NCBI GenBank assembly: GCA_025201845.1
Contig: MU603969.1
Coordinates: 1 to 64,000 of the forward strand
Direction of reading: 5' to 3'
Source: Martensiomyces pterosporus
Taxonomy: Eukaryota > Kickxellomycota > Kickxellomycetes > Kickxellales > Kickxellaceae
DNA length: 64,000 nucleotides
How positions within the stretch are numbered: position 1 is the stretch's first letter; every line of letters begins with the position of its first letter. The notes under the pieces are model-generated. The model did no database searches and was not told the origin of the DNA. It saw nothing but the letters and a program-made list of their open reading frames with translations. Below are positions 50,718 through 61,411 of the stretch, in pieces. A program made the position numbers and the translations under genes.

Positions 50718-52994
50718 ATGGATTTCGAGGCTATCGAGGATCAGGACGGAGTTCGCTGCGCCTGGAATGTTCTTCCCAACACCCGCATTGAGGCCACTCG
50801 CAGCGTGGTCCCAGTGGCCACGCAGTACACGCTTTTGAAGGAGCGCCCCGAGCTCCCGCCGGTCATGTACGAGCCTGTTGTCTGCAAGGCGCCCTGCCGC
50901 GCGGTGCTCAACCCTTATTGCCAGATTGATGTGCGTGGCAAGCTGTGGATCTGCCCATTCTGCCTCCAGCGCAACCAGTTCCCGCCGCACTACAAGGACA
51001 TCAGCGCGCACAACCTGCCCCCTGAGCTGCTCCCCCGCTACACGACCATCGAGTACACGCTGAGCCGCCAGTCGCCTGTGCCCCCAGTCTTCATGTTTGT
51101 CGTCGACACTTGCCTCGAGGAGGACGAGCTCAAGGCTCTGAAGGACAGCCTGATCCTGTCGCTCTCGCTCATCCCGCCCAATGCGCTCGTGGGTCTCATC
51201 ACCTATGGAACGATGGTCCAGGTGCACGAGCTTGGATACCAGGACTGCCCCAAGTCGTATGTGTTCCGCGGAACCAAGGAGTACAACGCCAAGCAGGTGC
51301 AGGAGATGCTCGGCATTGGCTCAAGCATCCGCAACCAGCCCGGTGCTCAGCCCCAGGCCCAGCAGGCCCAGCAGGCATATGGTGCCGACAGGTTCATGCA
51401 GCCCGTCGAGCAGTGCGAGTTCACCCTTACCAGCATCCTCGAGCAGCTCCAGCGCGACCCCTGGCCTGTTGCCAACGACAAGCGTCCCCTGCGCTGCACT
51501 GGTGCCGCCATGGCTGTTGCTGTTGGCATGATGGAGTCTGCGTTCCCCAATGCTGGCGGCCGCACCATGCTCTTCTGCGGCGGACCTGCCACTCAGGGCC
51601 CCGGCATGGTCGTTGGCCCCGAGCTCAAGGAGCCCATGCGTAGCCACCACGACATCGAGAAGGAGACCGACCGCCACTACCGCAAGGCCGTCAAGTTCTA
51701 CGAGGGGCTGGCCAAGCGCTCTGCCGCGTCGGGCCATGCGGTTGACATCTTCTCTGGCTGCCTCGACCAGGTCGGCCTGGCTGAGATGAAGTACCTGGTC
51801 AACTGGACCGGCGGCCACATGGTGCTGACCGATTCGTATGTGACGGCCATCTTCAGGCAGTCGTTCCAGCGCGTGTTTGAGAAGGACGAGCAGGACCAGC
51901 TGCAGATGGGATTCAACGCCACCCTTGAGGTCCAGACCACCAAGGAGATCAAGGTCTGCGGGCTCATCGGCCCTGGTATGTCGGCCAACAAGAAGACTGC
52001 AATCGTCTCTGACACTGAGATCGGCATCGGCAACACCTCTGCATGGCGCTTGGCGACTCTCACGCCGCGCACCACCGTCGGCATCTACTTTGAGGTTGCC
52101 AACCAGCAGAGCCAGGCTCTCCAGCCCGGCAGCCGTGGCCTTATCCAGTACGTCACAACCTACCAGCACTCGAGCGGCCAGTACCGCATGCGCGTCACTA
52201 CCATTGCGCGCAACTGGGCCGAGGGCGCGTCCCCCGAGATCCCTGCGTCGTTCGACGAGGAGGCGGCGGCAGTGCTCATGGCGCGCATTGCTGTGTTCAA
52301 GTCCGAGATCGACGAAGCGGCCGACGTCCTCCGCTGGCTCGACCGCATGCTCATCCGCCTCTGCCAAAAGTTCGGCGACTACCGCCGCGACGACCCGGCC
52401 AGCTTCCGCCTGCCGCCCAACTTCACAATGTACCCGCAGTTCATGTACCATCTCCGCCGCTCGCAGTTCCTCCAGGTGTTCAACAGCTCGCCCGACGAGA
52501 CTGCATTCTACCGCCACTGCCTGTTCCGCGAGGACACGTTCAACTCGATCATCATGATCCAGCCCACGCTGACCTCGTACGGGTTCGAGGGTCCGCCTGC
52601 GCCTGTCCTGCTCGACTCGATGTCGATGAAGCCCGATGTTATCTTGCTCCTCGACACGTTCTTCCACATCCTTATCTGGCACGGCGAGACCATCGCCGAG
52701 TGGAGGAAGGCTGGGTACCATGACCAGCCCGAGTACGAGAACCTGAAGCTGCTTCTGGAGGCGCCCGTCCAGGATGCGCAGGAGCTGCTGGTCGACCGCA
52801 TGCCCGTCCCCCGCTACATCGTCTGCGACCAGCATGGGTCCCAGGCGCGCTTCCTTGTCAGCAAGCTCAACCCGTCCACATCGTACAACAGCGCCAACCA
52901 GTACGGCGGCGGCGAGGCAGTCCTCACCGACGACGTCAACGTCAGCTCGTTCCTCTCGGCCCTCAACTCTCTTGCGGTCAAGGGTGCATCTTAA
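50718..52994 (+). CDS. SEC23: COPII coat subunit Sec23
   Basis: Single exon, 758 aa, matching Sec23 (about 765). Domains in order: zinc finger (Cys56, Cys60, Cys79, Cys82), trunk/vWA-like ([18 protein letters not shown]), beta-sandwich, helical ([19 protein letters not shown]) and gelsolin-like C-terminus ([20 protein letters not shown]). Sec23 is the GAP for Sar1 and with Sec24 forms the inner COPII coat at ER exit sites. It starts at [17 protein letters not shown], the usual N-terminus. Very G+C-rich, and a long open frame on the opposite strand is a codon-bias shadow. Confidence 0.97.
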   Translation: MDFEAIEDQDGVRCAWNVLPNTRIEATRSVVPVATQYTLLKERPELPPVMYEPVVCKAPCRAVLNPYCQIDVRGKLWICPFCLQRNQFPPHYKDISAHNLPPELLPRYTTIEYTLSRQSPVPPVFMFVVDTCLEEDELKALKDSLILSLSLIPPNALVGLITYGTMVQVHELGYQDCPKSYVFRGTKEYNAKQVQEMLGIGSSIRNQPGAQPQAQQAQQAYGADRFMQPVEQCEFTLTSILEQLQRDPWPVANDKRPLRCTGAAMAVAVGMMESAFPNAGGRTMLFCGGPATQGPGMVVGPELKEPMRSHHDIEKETDRHYRKAVKFYEGLAKRSAASGHAVDIFSGCLDQVGLAEMKYLVNWTGGHMVLTDSYVTAIFRQSFQRVFEKDEQDQLQMGFNATLEVQTTKEIKVCGLIGPGMSANKKTAIVSDTEIGIGNTSAWRLATLTPRTTVGIYFEVANQQSQALQPGSRGLIQYVTTYQHSSGQYRMRVTTIARNWAEGASPEIPASFDEEAAAVLMARIAVFKSEIDEAADVLRWLDRMLIRLCQKFGDYRRDDPASFRLPPNFTMYPQFMYHLRRSQFLQVFNSSPDETAFYRHCLFREDTFNSIIMIQPTLTSYGFEGPPAPVLLDSMSMKPDVILLLDTFFHILIWHGETIAEWRKAGYHDQPEYENLKLLLEAPVQDAQELLVDRMPVPRYIVCDQHGSQARFLVSKLNPSTSYNSANQYGGGEAVLTDDVNVSSFLSALNSLAVKGAS

Positions 52995-53200
52995 TCGCCA
53001 CTGCGGAATATCCTCTACATCCACACATCCTCTTGTTGCTTTCACAGAGAGCGTCAGAACGACTGCCTCTCTCATACACCATGTGTCCGCAATGCCACGT
53101 TGCAATAAAGCACCATTTCTCAAGTCTGCACAGGTCATTTTGCATGTGTTCTTATTTCCACCGCGAAGGTGCGGCTTGCATTTCGCTTTCTTTTTTGGTT

Positions 53201-54829
53201 TTAGGCGAGTGGCTTCTTGGCCAGCTGGTGAGCAAGCTCGATCAGCAGGCGGGTGGGGCGTCCAGACATTCCAGGGTGGTGGTATCCCGACGAGCTGGTC
53301 GTCTCCATGGGGCCAGCAATGTCCAGATGAGCCCAGCGCGGCAGAGTCTCGTCGCTGTTCTGCTCGCCAAAGACCTTTGGCAAGCTGTTCACCCTGGGAC
53401 CATGCACGAACTGCCGCAGGAAAGCAGCAGCCGTGCACGCGCCCGCCTCCGCCTTGTTGCCGATATTCGACATATCGGCAATGGACGACTTGAGCATGGA
53501 GTCCCAAGTGTCGTGCAGCGGCATTCTCCACACAGCCTCGTCGGTGCGCTTGCCGGCCAGCTCGATGGTCTGCCAGAGCGTGGGGCTGGGCGTAAACACG
53601 CCCGTGTAGAGCTCGCCGAGGGCAACCACCATGGCACCAGTGAGCGTGGCCACATCGACGATTGCCTTGGGCTTGTGCGTGTCCACCGTGTAGTGCAGGG
53701 CATCGGCAAGCACGATGCGGCCCTCGGCGTCGGTGTTCATCACCTCGACGGTGAGTCCTCCGCGCGACGTGTAGACGTCCGAGACCTTTGTAGCGCCGCC
53801 GCTGATCATGTTCTCGCACAGCGGGACGGTGGCCACGACGTTGATGGGCAGCTTGAGCTGGGCAATGGCGCGCAGGGCCGAAACGACGACTGCGCCGCCG
53901 CCCATATCGCCCTTCATCAGATCCATGTTCTTGCCGAGCTTCAGGCTGTAGCCTCCGGTATCAAACGTGATGCCCTTGCCGACCATTGCCAGCGGAACCT
54001 CACTGGAGTCCTCGGCGCCCTTGTAGATGATCTCGAGGAACCGCAGGGGCTCGTCAGACCCCTTGGACACGGCGAGGAGCCCGCCCATGCGCTGCTCCTC
54101 CGCCCACTTTTGGTCGTAGATGTTCACTTGGACGTTTTTGAACTCCGCGAGCTCGCTCTTTGCGCGGTTGGCAAACAGCGTCGGGGTCATGAAGTTCGCG
54201 GGAGTGTTAGCCAGGTCGCGTGCCAGGTTCTGCGCCTCGGCATACACCCTGCCGGTCTCCCACCCATGGGACAGGTCGCTTCCACAGGGCTCACTCGACG
54301 CATGGGTAACGACAACCTCCTCCTCCTTCTCACCCTCCTCCTTCTCGCCCTTCTTCGACTTGAACGCATCGAACTTGTACAAGGCCAATGGCACAGCCTC
54401 GCCTGAGGCATGCTGGCAGGGCATCGAGGCGACGGACACCTTGGAAACATTGTTTGCACGCAGCCTCTTGACTCCGTTGGCTACGGCGGTCCTCACGATC
54501 TCCGACTTGCTTGCCTTAAGCGACTCCTCGCTGCCCAGCCCCACGACGGCTACCTGCTTGGTGAGGTCCTCGCTGAGCACTAGCTGGACCTCGCCCGGAG
54601 CGCACTTGTTGCCCAGGGCCTTGGCCTCCGACACGATCTTTTGCTCCAGGGCGCTGGAGACCTTGGCGGAGTCGGCGCCGTAGAGCTTGTGAGTGTCGAA
54701 CATGCCCACAACGAGTCCTTCCTTGATCGCCTGGTGGCAAGCAGGCGTGGATGCAAGCAGGCGCCGGGCGTGGCCTGCTGGCCTGGCCATGGCACGGAGG
54801 CCGCTGCGAGCTCTAACGATTGCCTGCAT
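53201..54829 (-). CDS. M17 leucyl aminopeptidase
   Basis: Single exon, 542 aa from the ATG at 54829. Arg/Ala-rich presequence (MQAIVRARSGLRAMARPAG) suggests mitochondrial import. Catalytic half: GKGITFDTGGYSLK with metal ligands, KGDMGGGA, and the M17 signature NTDAEGRIVLADAL; a C-terminal segment AGPMETTSSSGYHHPGMSG closes the site. It removes N-terminal residues from peptides using two metal ions. A start at 54874 is also open (15 more codons) but less likely. The acidic linker EGEKEEE around residue 170 is unusual. Confidence 0.93.
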   Translation of the reverse strand: MQAIVRARSGLRAMARPAGHARRLLASTPACHQAIKEGLVVGMFDTHKLYGADSAKVSSALEQKIVSEAKALGNKCAPGEVQLVLSEDLTKQVAVVGLGSEESLKASKSEIVRTAVANGVKRLRANNVSKVSVASMPCQHASGEAVPLALYKFDAFKSKKGEKEEGEKEEEVVVTHASSEPCGSDLSHGWETGRVYAEAQNLARDLANTPANFMTPTLFANRAKSELAEFKNVQVNIYDQKWAEEQRMGGLLAVSKGSDEPLRFLEIIYKGAEDSSEVPLAMVGKGITFDTGGYSLKLGKNMDLMKGDMGGGAVVVSALRAIAQLKLPINVVATVPLCENMISGGATKVSDVYTSRGGLTVEVMNTDAEGRIVLADALHYTVDTHKPKAIVDVATLTGAMVVALGELYTGVFTPSPTLWQTIELAGKRTDEAVWRMPLHDTWDSMLKSSIADMSNIGNKAEAGACTAAAFLRQFVHGPRVNSLPKVFGEQNSDETLPRWAHLDIAGPMETTSSSGYHHPGMSGRPTRLLIELAHQLAKKPLA

Positions 54830-55053
54830 TCTTCCTTTCTGAATCAAGTAGCTGCAATTCCCTAAAGAGCGCAATAAAGGTGGATAAACGTGGATAAAGG
54901 TGAAAGCAAAGGAAGCAGCGGCTGCGTAATCTTGGGGGAGAGCTTGATTTGAATAAGCAGCATGCGGGGTTGCGCTACCCAGCGGCTCCCCTTAACCTGA
55001 TCTCGCATGGTCCCGCCTGAGGAACCAGTGTGCACCAGATTGCGCTGGGCCAG

Positions 55054-56712
55054 CTAACTGCTGTACAACGCCAGTATAGGTAGCAAATGGCTAGTGTGGT
55101 GTGCAAAGTTGTCGCTAGAGGCAATACTACTCAAGCACTCGAGCACGAGTGCGTGTGGGTTGCTGTCCGGCACCCAGCTGACCAGCGACGGAAGGCGAGC
55201 TACCAGCCACGCTTGCTCACATGCAGCGAAGGGGCCCTGCTCCTCGGAATGAGAGCCGGCTGTGCGCAGATATGTCACCGACCTACTAAGCGGCTTGTAG
55301 AATGGCGGGCTATTGCACAGCTGGTACTCTGGCTCCAGAATATTAGCTGGTCTGCAAATGCCGACAAGCAGCTCCAGCTGCCGGAGCTGTGGCAGCCGTG
55401 GCAAAAGCCGAGGGAGGGCTCCACGCTCGAGCACGACGCTCACGACCAGCCTTTGCAGGTGAGTGAGTGCGATTTTGTCAGGCAGCGTGAATGTCCTAAT
55501 GTCTTGGCCACCGGCACCGAACAGAGAGCCGCTGCTGTGGCTGGCAGGGCGGTTTAGATGCAAGCATCTGAGCCTGCTAGATGTAGAGAACAGCGGGTGC
55601 AGGTACGAGGACGACAGGCTGTCGAGCAGAAATTGGTCCGGCAGCTCGCAAAGCTCGAGAGTAAGCGACTCTAAGCTGTGCATGCGCTTGACATCTACCA
55701 CGGGCATGTCCTCTGTCCACACCCAGAGCTTCAGCTCGCGGATCCTGTCCAATGGAAAGAGCGGCAGGTATGCGTCGGCGTTGTGCGGATAGGTGGACAG
55801 CTCCAGTCGCCGCAACTTTGGGAACATTAGATCTGGCGTTGTGGGCTGGTTTTGGGTGTGTGGTTGCTGGTGATCTTCAGCAAGCATCATTGTTAGCGAC
55901 TCCAGTCTGGAGAACTCCAATGCCGTGTGTCTGCAGCGATGCTCGGCAGCGGTGGTGTAGAACAGGCTCCACACGTCGTCGTGGTGCACGGACCGCAGGT
56001 CAAGGCTGACTATAGTTGGCGCAAATATGCGTGGTGCAAAGTCGCTCAGCGTACAGCAGTAAAGAGCGAGCTTGAGGCTTTTTAGCGATGGCCCAAACCA
56101 CCTAGTGTGCATGTTCTCGACGCATGTGTAGGTAAAATCCACCGACTGCAGCACGTCGCGCTTGGCATCGATGAGCTCCGCCAGCAGGGGTCTTCCGTGT
56201 GCGCTCTCATTGTACATCTCGTTATAGACATGCTTGGCGTTGGGCAGGTGCTCCACCAGTGCGCTGTTCAGCTCTGTCAGCGCCCTGCTGTCGTAGCTGC
56301 CGTCCCAGTAGCCCTCATCCTCCCCCCTGACTATGCGAATCGTGTGGACAGTACGCCATGCTCTGGTGAAGAAGCCTTGGTATTGAAGGCCGCTGAGCAT
56401 CTCGGCTGGGCCGCCATCAGAGTTTGCTACCAGAACAAGCTCTCGCGGCACGGATACTAGCCTGCTGCGTAGAATCGCTTGGATGTTGGATGCTGCAACG
56501 CTGGGGCACCCGTTGCTGATATAGTACATGGTGTGGTACATGGCTAACTGCGCGCAGCATCGCAGCGTGCGGCTGATGGAGATGCCGCCGACATCGAGTC
56601 CTGCTGTTTCAGTGTGGCGGTCCTTTGGGTCGAGAAGAATTCCTGTGCGAAGATACGCAAATATGTGGACCAGTATCTCTGGAGGCAGGCTGTCGAGCGA
56701 GCGTGCTGCCAT
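55054..56712 (-). CDS. F-box protein with leucine-rich repeats, unknown target
   Basis: Single exon, 552 aa from the ATG at 56712; 21 more open codons upstream would be leader. An F-box lies at about 5-45 (LDSLPPEILVHIFAYLRTG), followed by irregular leucine-rich repeats (FGPSLKSLKLALYCC, FAPTIVSLDLRSV, FPKLRRLELSTYP, LESLTLELCELPD, LPQLRQLELLVGI). F-box proteins link substrates to SCF ubiquitin ligase through Skp1. Fungal F-box/LRR sets are large and fast evolving, so the substrate is unknown. A minus-strand TATA element lies about 75 bases upstream. Confidence 0.8.
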   Translation of the reverse strand: MAARSLDSLPPEILVHIFAYLRTGILLDPKDRHTETAGLDVGGISISRTLRCCAQLAMYHTMYYISNGCPSVAASNIQAILRSRLVSVPRELVLVANSDGGPAEMLSGLQYQGFFTRAWRTVHTIRIVRGEDEGYWDGSYDSRALTELNSALVEHLPNAKHVYNEMYNESAHGRPLLAELIDAKRDVLQSVDFTYTCVENMHTRWFGPSLKSLKLALYCCTLSDFAPRIFAPTIVSLDLRSVHHDDVWSLFYTTAAEHRCRHTALEFSRLESLTMMLAEDHQQPHTQNQPTTPDLMFPKLRRLELSTYPHNADAYLPLFPLDRIRELKLWVWTEDMPVVDVKRMHSLESLTLELCELPDQFLLDSLSSSYLHPLFSTSSRLRCLHLNRPASHSSGSLFGAGGQDIRTFTLPDKIALTHLQRLVVSVVLERGALPRLLPRLPQLRQLELLVGICRPANILEPEYQLCNSPPFYKPLSRSVTYLRTAGSHSEEQGPFAACEQAWLVARLPSLVSWVPDSNPHALVLECLSSIASSDNFAHHTSHLLPILALYSS

Positions 56713-57803
56713 CGTATGGCCTCTAATAATGCTTACAAAAATACAATGGTACAAGGGGGATAGAATCGACAGCAAAGACGCAGAAATTATATACCTGCCG
56801 CATCCACGCCCTCGACAGGCGGTTCATATATAGCACCATGCGAAAACCCGGCAGCAAGGATTCCACCACCTCCAACCCCATCTCTTCTTGTCCACCGGCT
56901 CGTGCCAGGCTATGCAGCTGTCATGCTTGCTGGCAGTACATGCCAAGCAATGCAATGCGGTGCCCATTTGTAGAGAAACCGGACGCAGCCGTGCTGGATT
57001 TGTTTGTAAGGAAATCCTCCACAGCAAGACTTGAGGAGATAAAGAGAGGGGATTTGCGCCCAGGACAGGCATCTTTCGCCATTCCGACCCCTCATGCAGG
57101 CAGGCATCCATGAACCGCATTTCCCTATGCTGTTCCTATTTGGCCTCTGCCCTTAGTCCTCTGCATCCGCGCTGGGTGCATCGTATTAACAAGCATCGGC
57201 AGCGTCCAAGCGGATGTCTCTGCGGCCACTAGACACAGCGACGAATGCAGTTAAACTTTTATATGCATATGTGAATGCTTAGCGGATGACGGGTTCGGCA
57301 AGCTTGCAGGGGGAAGGGGGTGGGAGAGACGGGCGCCACGCTATCTATACTGCCACGCATAGCGTGTGTTTTGCTGTGAATATTGGATCCATTGTTCAAA
57401 GCAAATTAGACAAGAGGCAAAGAGAGGGGCGAGTCCCTCATGCCCCCTCCACTGCTCATTGTCGACACCATACCAAAACATCTGCCCGTTTGTTTACGTG
57501 CAGCATAGTGCCTTGTTGTCTCGAGGCATCTCATATTTATCTGCTTTCTCGGCTATGCCTCTTGCAAACAAATCTGTCTATTTCTTGTACTTAAGCAGCC
57601 TGTTGCTCTGCACACGCTGCCTCGCTACTGCTTTTTGGGTGCTGTTGGCCCGCCACCGAACACTGCCTTCTCTCTTATTTCCTCCAGCGACGTCTCTTTT
57701 GCACCCTTTGAGCGCTTGTTGTCGGCCAACATCTTTTTCTGTCTCCGCTGCTCCCTTCATTGCTGCGTATACTCGTTCTACTTTGGAGAACACTGCTGCT
57801 AGC
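56713..57803. other. Divergent intergenic region F-box/orphan gene
   Basis: About 1.1 kb, no convincing gene. The right 200 bases are CT-rich leader of the orphan gene. Confidence 0.5.
56786..56793 (-). promoter_or_regulatory. TATA box of the F-box gene
   Basis: TATATAAT on the minus strand, about 75 bases before the ATG at 56712. A second TATA-like CATATATAG lies near 56826. Confidence 0.45.
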
Positions 57804-58685
57804 ATGTTTGCCGATATCCATTCAATGCCGTCAGCTTCGTCGTTTGGCGAGCTGTCTGTAGATCAGCAGTCGCTGACAGTGTGCAAGGTAGGCGATGACG
57901 ATGACAGCCTTGCTCAGGCGCAGACGAGGCATATTTTCCCGGCGCCTTCAGGAATCGCGAGCGAGATCCACGAAAGGAGGGACCACCGTTTAGCCAGGCC
58001 CAAATCCATGGCCTCGACGATCACCTCCAGCAGCGAGGGTGGCAGAAGCACTCTTGCAAACAACAGGGACAGCGCTCTGGTGGACGGCGAAGAGATGTGC
58101 GAGATGCTTAACCGCGTGCACTCCTGGCGCCTCGACACGCAGTGCGCGACGCTCCGGCCACGCCAGCTACGGATGCTCGAGCTAGGCGACATTCTCCACA
58201 GGGCAGGCCGGCTGAGCGCCAACCGGCTGACCAACCAGGACTACACACCCCCTGCGATTCGCCGCATGGAGAGCCTGCAGAGAGTGGCTGACGAGCTGGA
58301 GGAGATGACAGAGTCCGATAGGCGCCAGCAGCAGAGGACCTTGCTGTCGCCACTGCGGGACCGCGAGATGTTCCTTGTCAGCATTGCTGGCAAGCTGGGC
58401 CGTGTGGATGGAACTACCTCGCTGGCTGTGCGCAGAGAGTGCCTGTGCACTGCCACAAGCAGCGACAGCAGCTGCTATGACGAGGATGACGGCGCATGCG
58501 GGAGGCAGAGGGCAGTGCATCCCAGGGAGCATATGAGGAGGTTTGTGCAGAGGTCGATTGAGAGGCTGCATAGGCTGAGCCAGCAGAACATGGGCGAGCA
58601 AAGATTCCAGAGGCCTGTGCCTGTGGCCGCCACTGTGGTCGAGCACGCTGACATGGCCTGCCGCCGTTACACGATTTCCGATTGA
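57804..58685 (+). CDS. Orphan protein A, unknown function
   Basis: Single exon, 293 aa from the ATG at 57804; open upstream to 57366 but those residues are hydrophobic leader-like. I do not recognise the family. The N-terminus is Ser/Asp-rich (residues 1-90), then a helical Arg/Leu/Glu-rich core (95-180) containing RAGRLSANRLTNQDYTPPAI, then an acidic DEDDGA stretch and an Arg-rich helix. The core resembles a segment of orphan protein B (60435-60929), which shares an R-x-G-x-L ... NQD pattern; the two genes flank the short-chain dehydrogenase on the same strand. It may be a lineage-specific tandem pair. Confidence 0.65.
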   Translation: MFADIHSMPSASSFGELSVDQQSLTVCKVGDDDDSLAQAQTRHIFPAPSGIASEIHERRDHRLARPKSMASTITSSSEGGRSTLANNRDSALVDGEEMCEMLNRVHSWRLDTQCATLRPRQLRMLELGDILHRAGRLSANRLTNQDYTPPAIRRMESLQRVADELEEMTESDRRQQQRTLLSPLRDREMFLVSIAGKLGRVDGTTSLAVRRECLCTATSSDSSCYDEDDGACGRQRAVHPREHMRRFVQRSIERLHRLSQQNMGEQRFQRPVPVAATVVEHADMACRRYTISD

Positions 58686-58897
58686 GGGAGCACACAACTC
58701 CTACGTCATGCGCGTAGTTTCTGAGCACCGCGGCTGCCTGCTGCAACCATAGTACCACGGCGGTGTGATTGGTCAGATATATGCGAGCTCCCGTTTTACA
58801 TTCTCTTTCCATTTGCAACAGCACACGAAATAGCCACAGTACACTCACTTTTTTTTAGCTGCAACGTTACATCACTCGCAAAAGCAAAGAGAACGCC

Positions 58898-59875
58898 ATG
58901 TTTGGATGGGCCGTCGCATCGTTGCTCGCTGCTGCAGCCAGCTACCAAGCATCGCAGCACCTGAGGCCCACACCGAGCATCACTGGAAGCAAAGTCGTGG
59001 TTGTCGGCGCATCGTCGGGGATTGGCAGGAGCCTTGCGCTGGAGTACGCACAGCACGGTGCAGAGCTTCTGATCTGTGCCCGGCGTCGCGAGTTGCTCGA
59101 GCAGGTCGCCGACGAGTGCCGTGCAGCGTCGGGCAGACCCGTGCACCTTGTGGTGGGCGACATCACGCAGCTTGCCACGCAGACAGAGGTCAGGGACGCG
59201 GCTGCTGACAGGCTGGGTGGCCATGTTGACTACCTCATACTTAATGCAGGGGCGATCTCCGTGCGGCCCATTTTGGATCTCTGGGGGCTTGCGCCAGATG
59301 GCGCAGTTCCGGATCCAGGCACCGGCGAACAAAGGGGAGAGGTTGCGGATGACACTGCCAAGAGAGCCGACGGCATGCTGCGGCAGATCATGGAAATAAA
59401 CGTGCATGCGCCGGCAGCCCTGGCGGGTCTCTTCCTGCCGATTTTGATCAGAAGCAGAGCCCGTGTGGTTGTTGTCTCGTCCATGGCCGGCCTGATTGCA
59501 GCGCCCACTCGTAGCCTGTACTCGGCCAGCAAGCATGCAGTCACTGGGTACTTTAATGCGTTCCGGATGGAGGTCCAGAGGCATGGAGTCTCGGTGACTA
59601 TTGTGTATCCGGGGACAGTGGATACGCAGCTGAGGCAGTCGGCCGTGGATATCAGCCCGGGGCCTCAAGGCGTGTCCGGCGGAGGTACAACCATCGCTGG
59701 GTCGACCAAGGGGAAACTGTCGCCTGGCCGATGTGCCCAGCAAATCGTAAGAGCGGCAGCTATGCGACAGAGCAGCTTGGTTACACCCTTCCCCTATTGG
59801 ATAAGCACGGTTCTGTACGGCTTTGTACCTGATGTCGTTGAGTACTTTGCCAAGAAAAAGTACGGGTTTGCCTGA
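58898..59875 (+). CDS. Short-chain dehydrogenase/reductase, membrane-anchored type
   Basis: Single exon, 325 aa. A hydrophobic N-terminal anchor (GWAVASLLAAAASY) precedes the Rossmann fold: dinucleotide motif GASSGIG (37-43), NAG near 115, and Ser-Tyr-Lys (Tyr208, Lys212 in YSASKHA). The C-terminus has VYPGTVDTQL and a second hydrophobic stretch. The pattern fits DHRS7/11beta-HSD-like SDRs on ER or lipid droplets; the substrate is unknown. A TATA-like GATATATG lies about 115 bases upstream. Confidence 0.88.
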   Translation: MFGWAVASLLAAAASYQASQHLRPTPSITGSKVVVVGASSGIGRSLALEYAQHGAELLICARRRELLEQVADECRAASGRPVHLVVGDITQLATQTEVRDAAADRLGGHVDYLILNAGAISVRPILDLWGLAPDGAVPDPGTGEQRGEVADDTAKRADGMLRQIMEINVHAPAALAGLFLPILIRSRARVVVVSSMAGLIAAPTRSLYSASKHAVTGYFNAFRMEVQRHGVSVTIVYPGTVDTQLRQSAVDISPGPQGVSGGGTTIAGSTKGKLSPGRCAQQIVRAAAMRQSSLVTPFPYWISTVLYGFVPDVVEYFAKKKYGFA

Positions 59876-60434
59876 GCCTGGTGGGATCATGAGATAGCAT
59901 CTTGCCTTTCGGTGTAGCACAAGTAAACAAGTAAACAAGCAAGGCCTGTGCAAAGCTGGGAAACCTCACGCGAGTCAGTGCTTGGGCGAACTGCATGCTC
60001 GCCTGGCACCCCCATTTTGTTAGTGGGGCGTGAGCAAGAGGGAGGGCAAAACTGCTTGCACGAAGCCATTGTTCTGTCTGAATGCGCTGAGTGGTAATTA
60101 TTTGGCTGCCGGACAAGGCAAAAGAATTCAGTGTCCCTTTGTTGCCTCTATGCTTGTTTGGGGCACGAGGGAAGCACCCCTTGGCGTAGAGGGAGGCTGT
60201 GCAGTGCATGCTAAAAGGACTGCACATAAATCCCTCCCCTCCCCACCCAGCCTTCCAAGACACATCCTTTCTTCTCTTCTCTCTCGCTTGCAGATTTTCG
60301 CTTTTATTTACAGGTCATTTCCAGTTTCGTTCCCTCGTTCTGTACACATCGCCTCGCCACCCTGATTTTTTGTTTTGTTTTGTTTGCTAGCAGGGCCGCA
60401 TACTCGCCGCACTATACCAGCTCGTGTCCATACA
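59876..60434. other. Intergenic region before orphan gene B
   Basis: About 560 bases, no gene; the right part is CT/T-rich leader. Confidence 0.5.
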
Positions 60435-60929
60435 ATGTACCTTCTTGCCGGCCACGACACCGACTCGCTCAAGAGCCTGGATACCTACATCTCCGTTGAC
60501 TCTGTCAACTCCCGCGCATGTCTCCTAAATGAGCGCCCGCGCATGTCCCTCGATGCCAGCACCGGGGAGGGCCTGGCAGTCTGCCAGAGCGAGGGCGACT
60601 CGCCCCCTTGCTGGCTGTCCGAAAGCGACAGGGCCAGTAGACAGGAGGACCTGGAGAGCATACTCCTGCGCCAGGCACGCACCCAGGACCCCGCCATGAC
60701 GTCGCAACGAGTTGTGCTGACAAGCTCAATGAAGCGAGACATGCAGGTGGCACAGGTCATGTCGGTGGTCAGCCGGATGGGCGCTCTGCGCTATTCGAAC
60801 CAGGACTGCGCCAGCGAGGTTGACAGGCGTGCGAGCGATATGGAGGGTTTCCTTAGGAGACTCGACCGCCTCTCGGTGGACAAGCTGGCAGATGAACAGC
60901 GCTATGCGCCGGTGAACAGCATGCGCTGA
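60435..60929 (+). CDS. Orphan protein B, unknown function
   Basis: Single exon, 164 aa from the ATG at 60435. Family not recognised. The N-terminus is Ser/Asp-rich (SLKSLDTYISVDSV), and a helical C-terminal half (about 70-155) includes VVSRMGALRYSNQDC and RRASDMEGFLRRLDRLSVDK. That part weakly matches the core of orphan protein A, suggesting a diverged pair separated by the SDR gene. No signal peptide or membrane segment seen. Confidence 0.55.
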   Translation: MYLLAGHDTDSLKSLDTYISVDSVNSRACLLNERPRMSLDASTGEGLAVCQSEGDSPPCWLSESDRASRQEDLESILLRQARTQDPAMTSQRVVLTSSMKRDMQVAQVMSVVSRMGALRYSNQDCASEVDRRASDMEGFLRRLDRLSVDKLADEQRYAPVNSMR

Positions 60930-61411
60930 GCGGCCTTTCAAATCTCGGCTCACTTCTTTGCGGTCTTCTCCCCCTCCCCACACACACAGTCTCACGTGCA
61001 TCATTCATTCATTCATTCATTCATTCATTCATTCATTGCCAAGTGTTCCTTTCTCTCCTCCATGTAGTTTTTGTTTTCCTTCCTCTCTTGCTCATATCAA
61101 ATGATATATGTCAATGTGTACCCTCGCCATGCCCGCCCATTCTTGGGGCAGCAGCCCAAAATGCATGTCTGTCGGGATGGAAGCAGTATTCCAGCTGTAG
61201 AGAGATCAGGCTTGCGAAACATACGAGGCGGCACCACAGCTGTTTGGAAAAGCCCTTGTGCCACCACATCCCTTGTGTGCTGCCGCGGCCATGTATGCGC
61301 CAATGACTAACAAGCGCGCGCATTTGATGCAGTTCGCTGGCTCTGGACGTGGGAAATGTCATAATGTAATGAAAAAAAAGAGGGGGGAAACACCCAAGCG
61401 AAAAGAAAAGC
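60930..61411. other. Convergent intergenic region orphan B/RPN11
   Basis: About 480 bases of 3' untranslated sequence. It contains the TCAT repeat (61001-61036) and no gene. Confidence 0.5.
61001..61036. repeat. TCAT tetranucleotide microsatellite
   Basis: Nine perfect TCAT units in the 3' flank of orphan gene B. Confidence 0.9.

Noticed and set aside
51321..53819. 832-codon open frame antisense to SEC23
   Set aside because: Lies opposite a near-invariant Sec23 gene; its length follows from G+C-rich third positions that suppress stops on the complementary strand. The peptide is Arg/His/Ala-rich with no domain.
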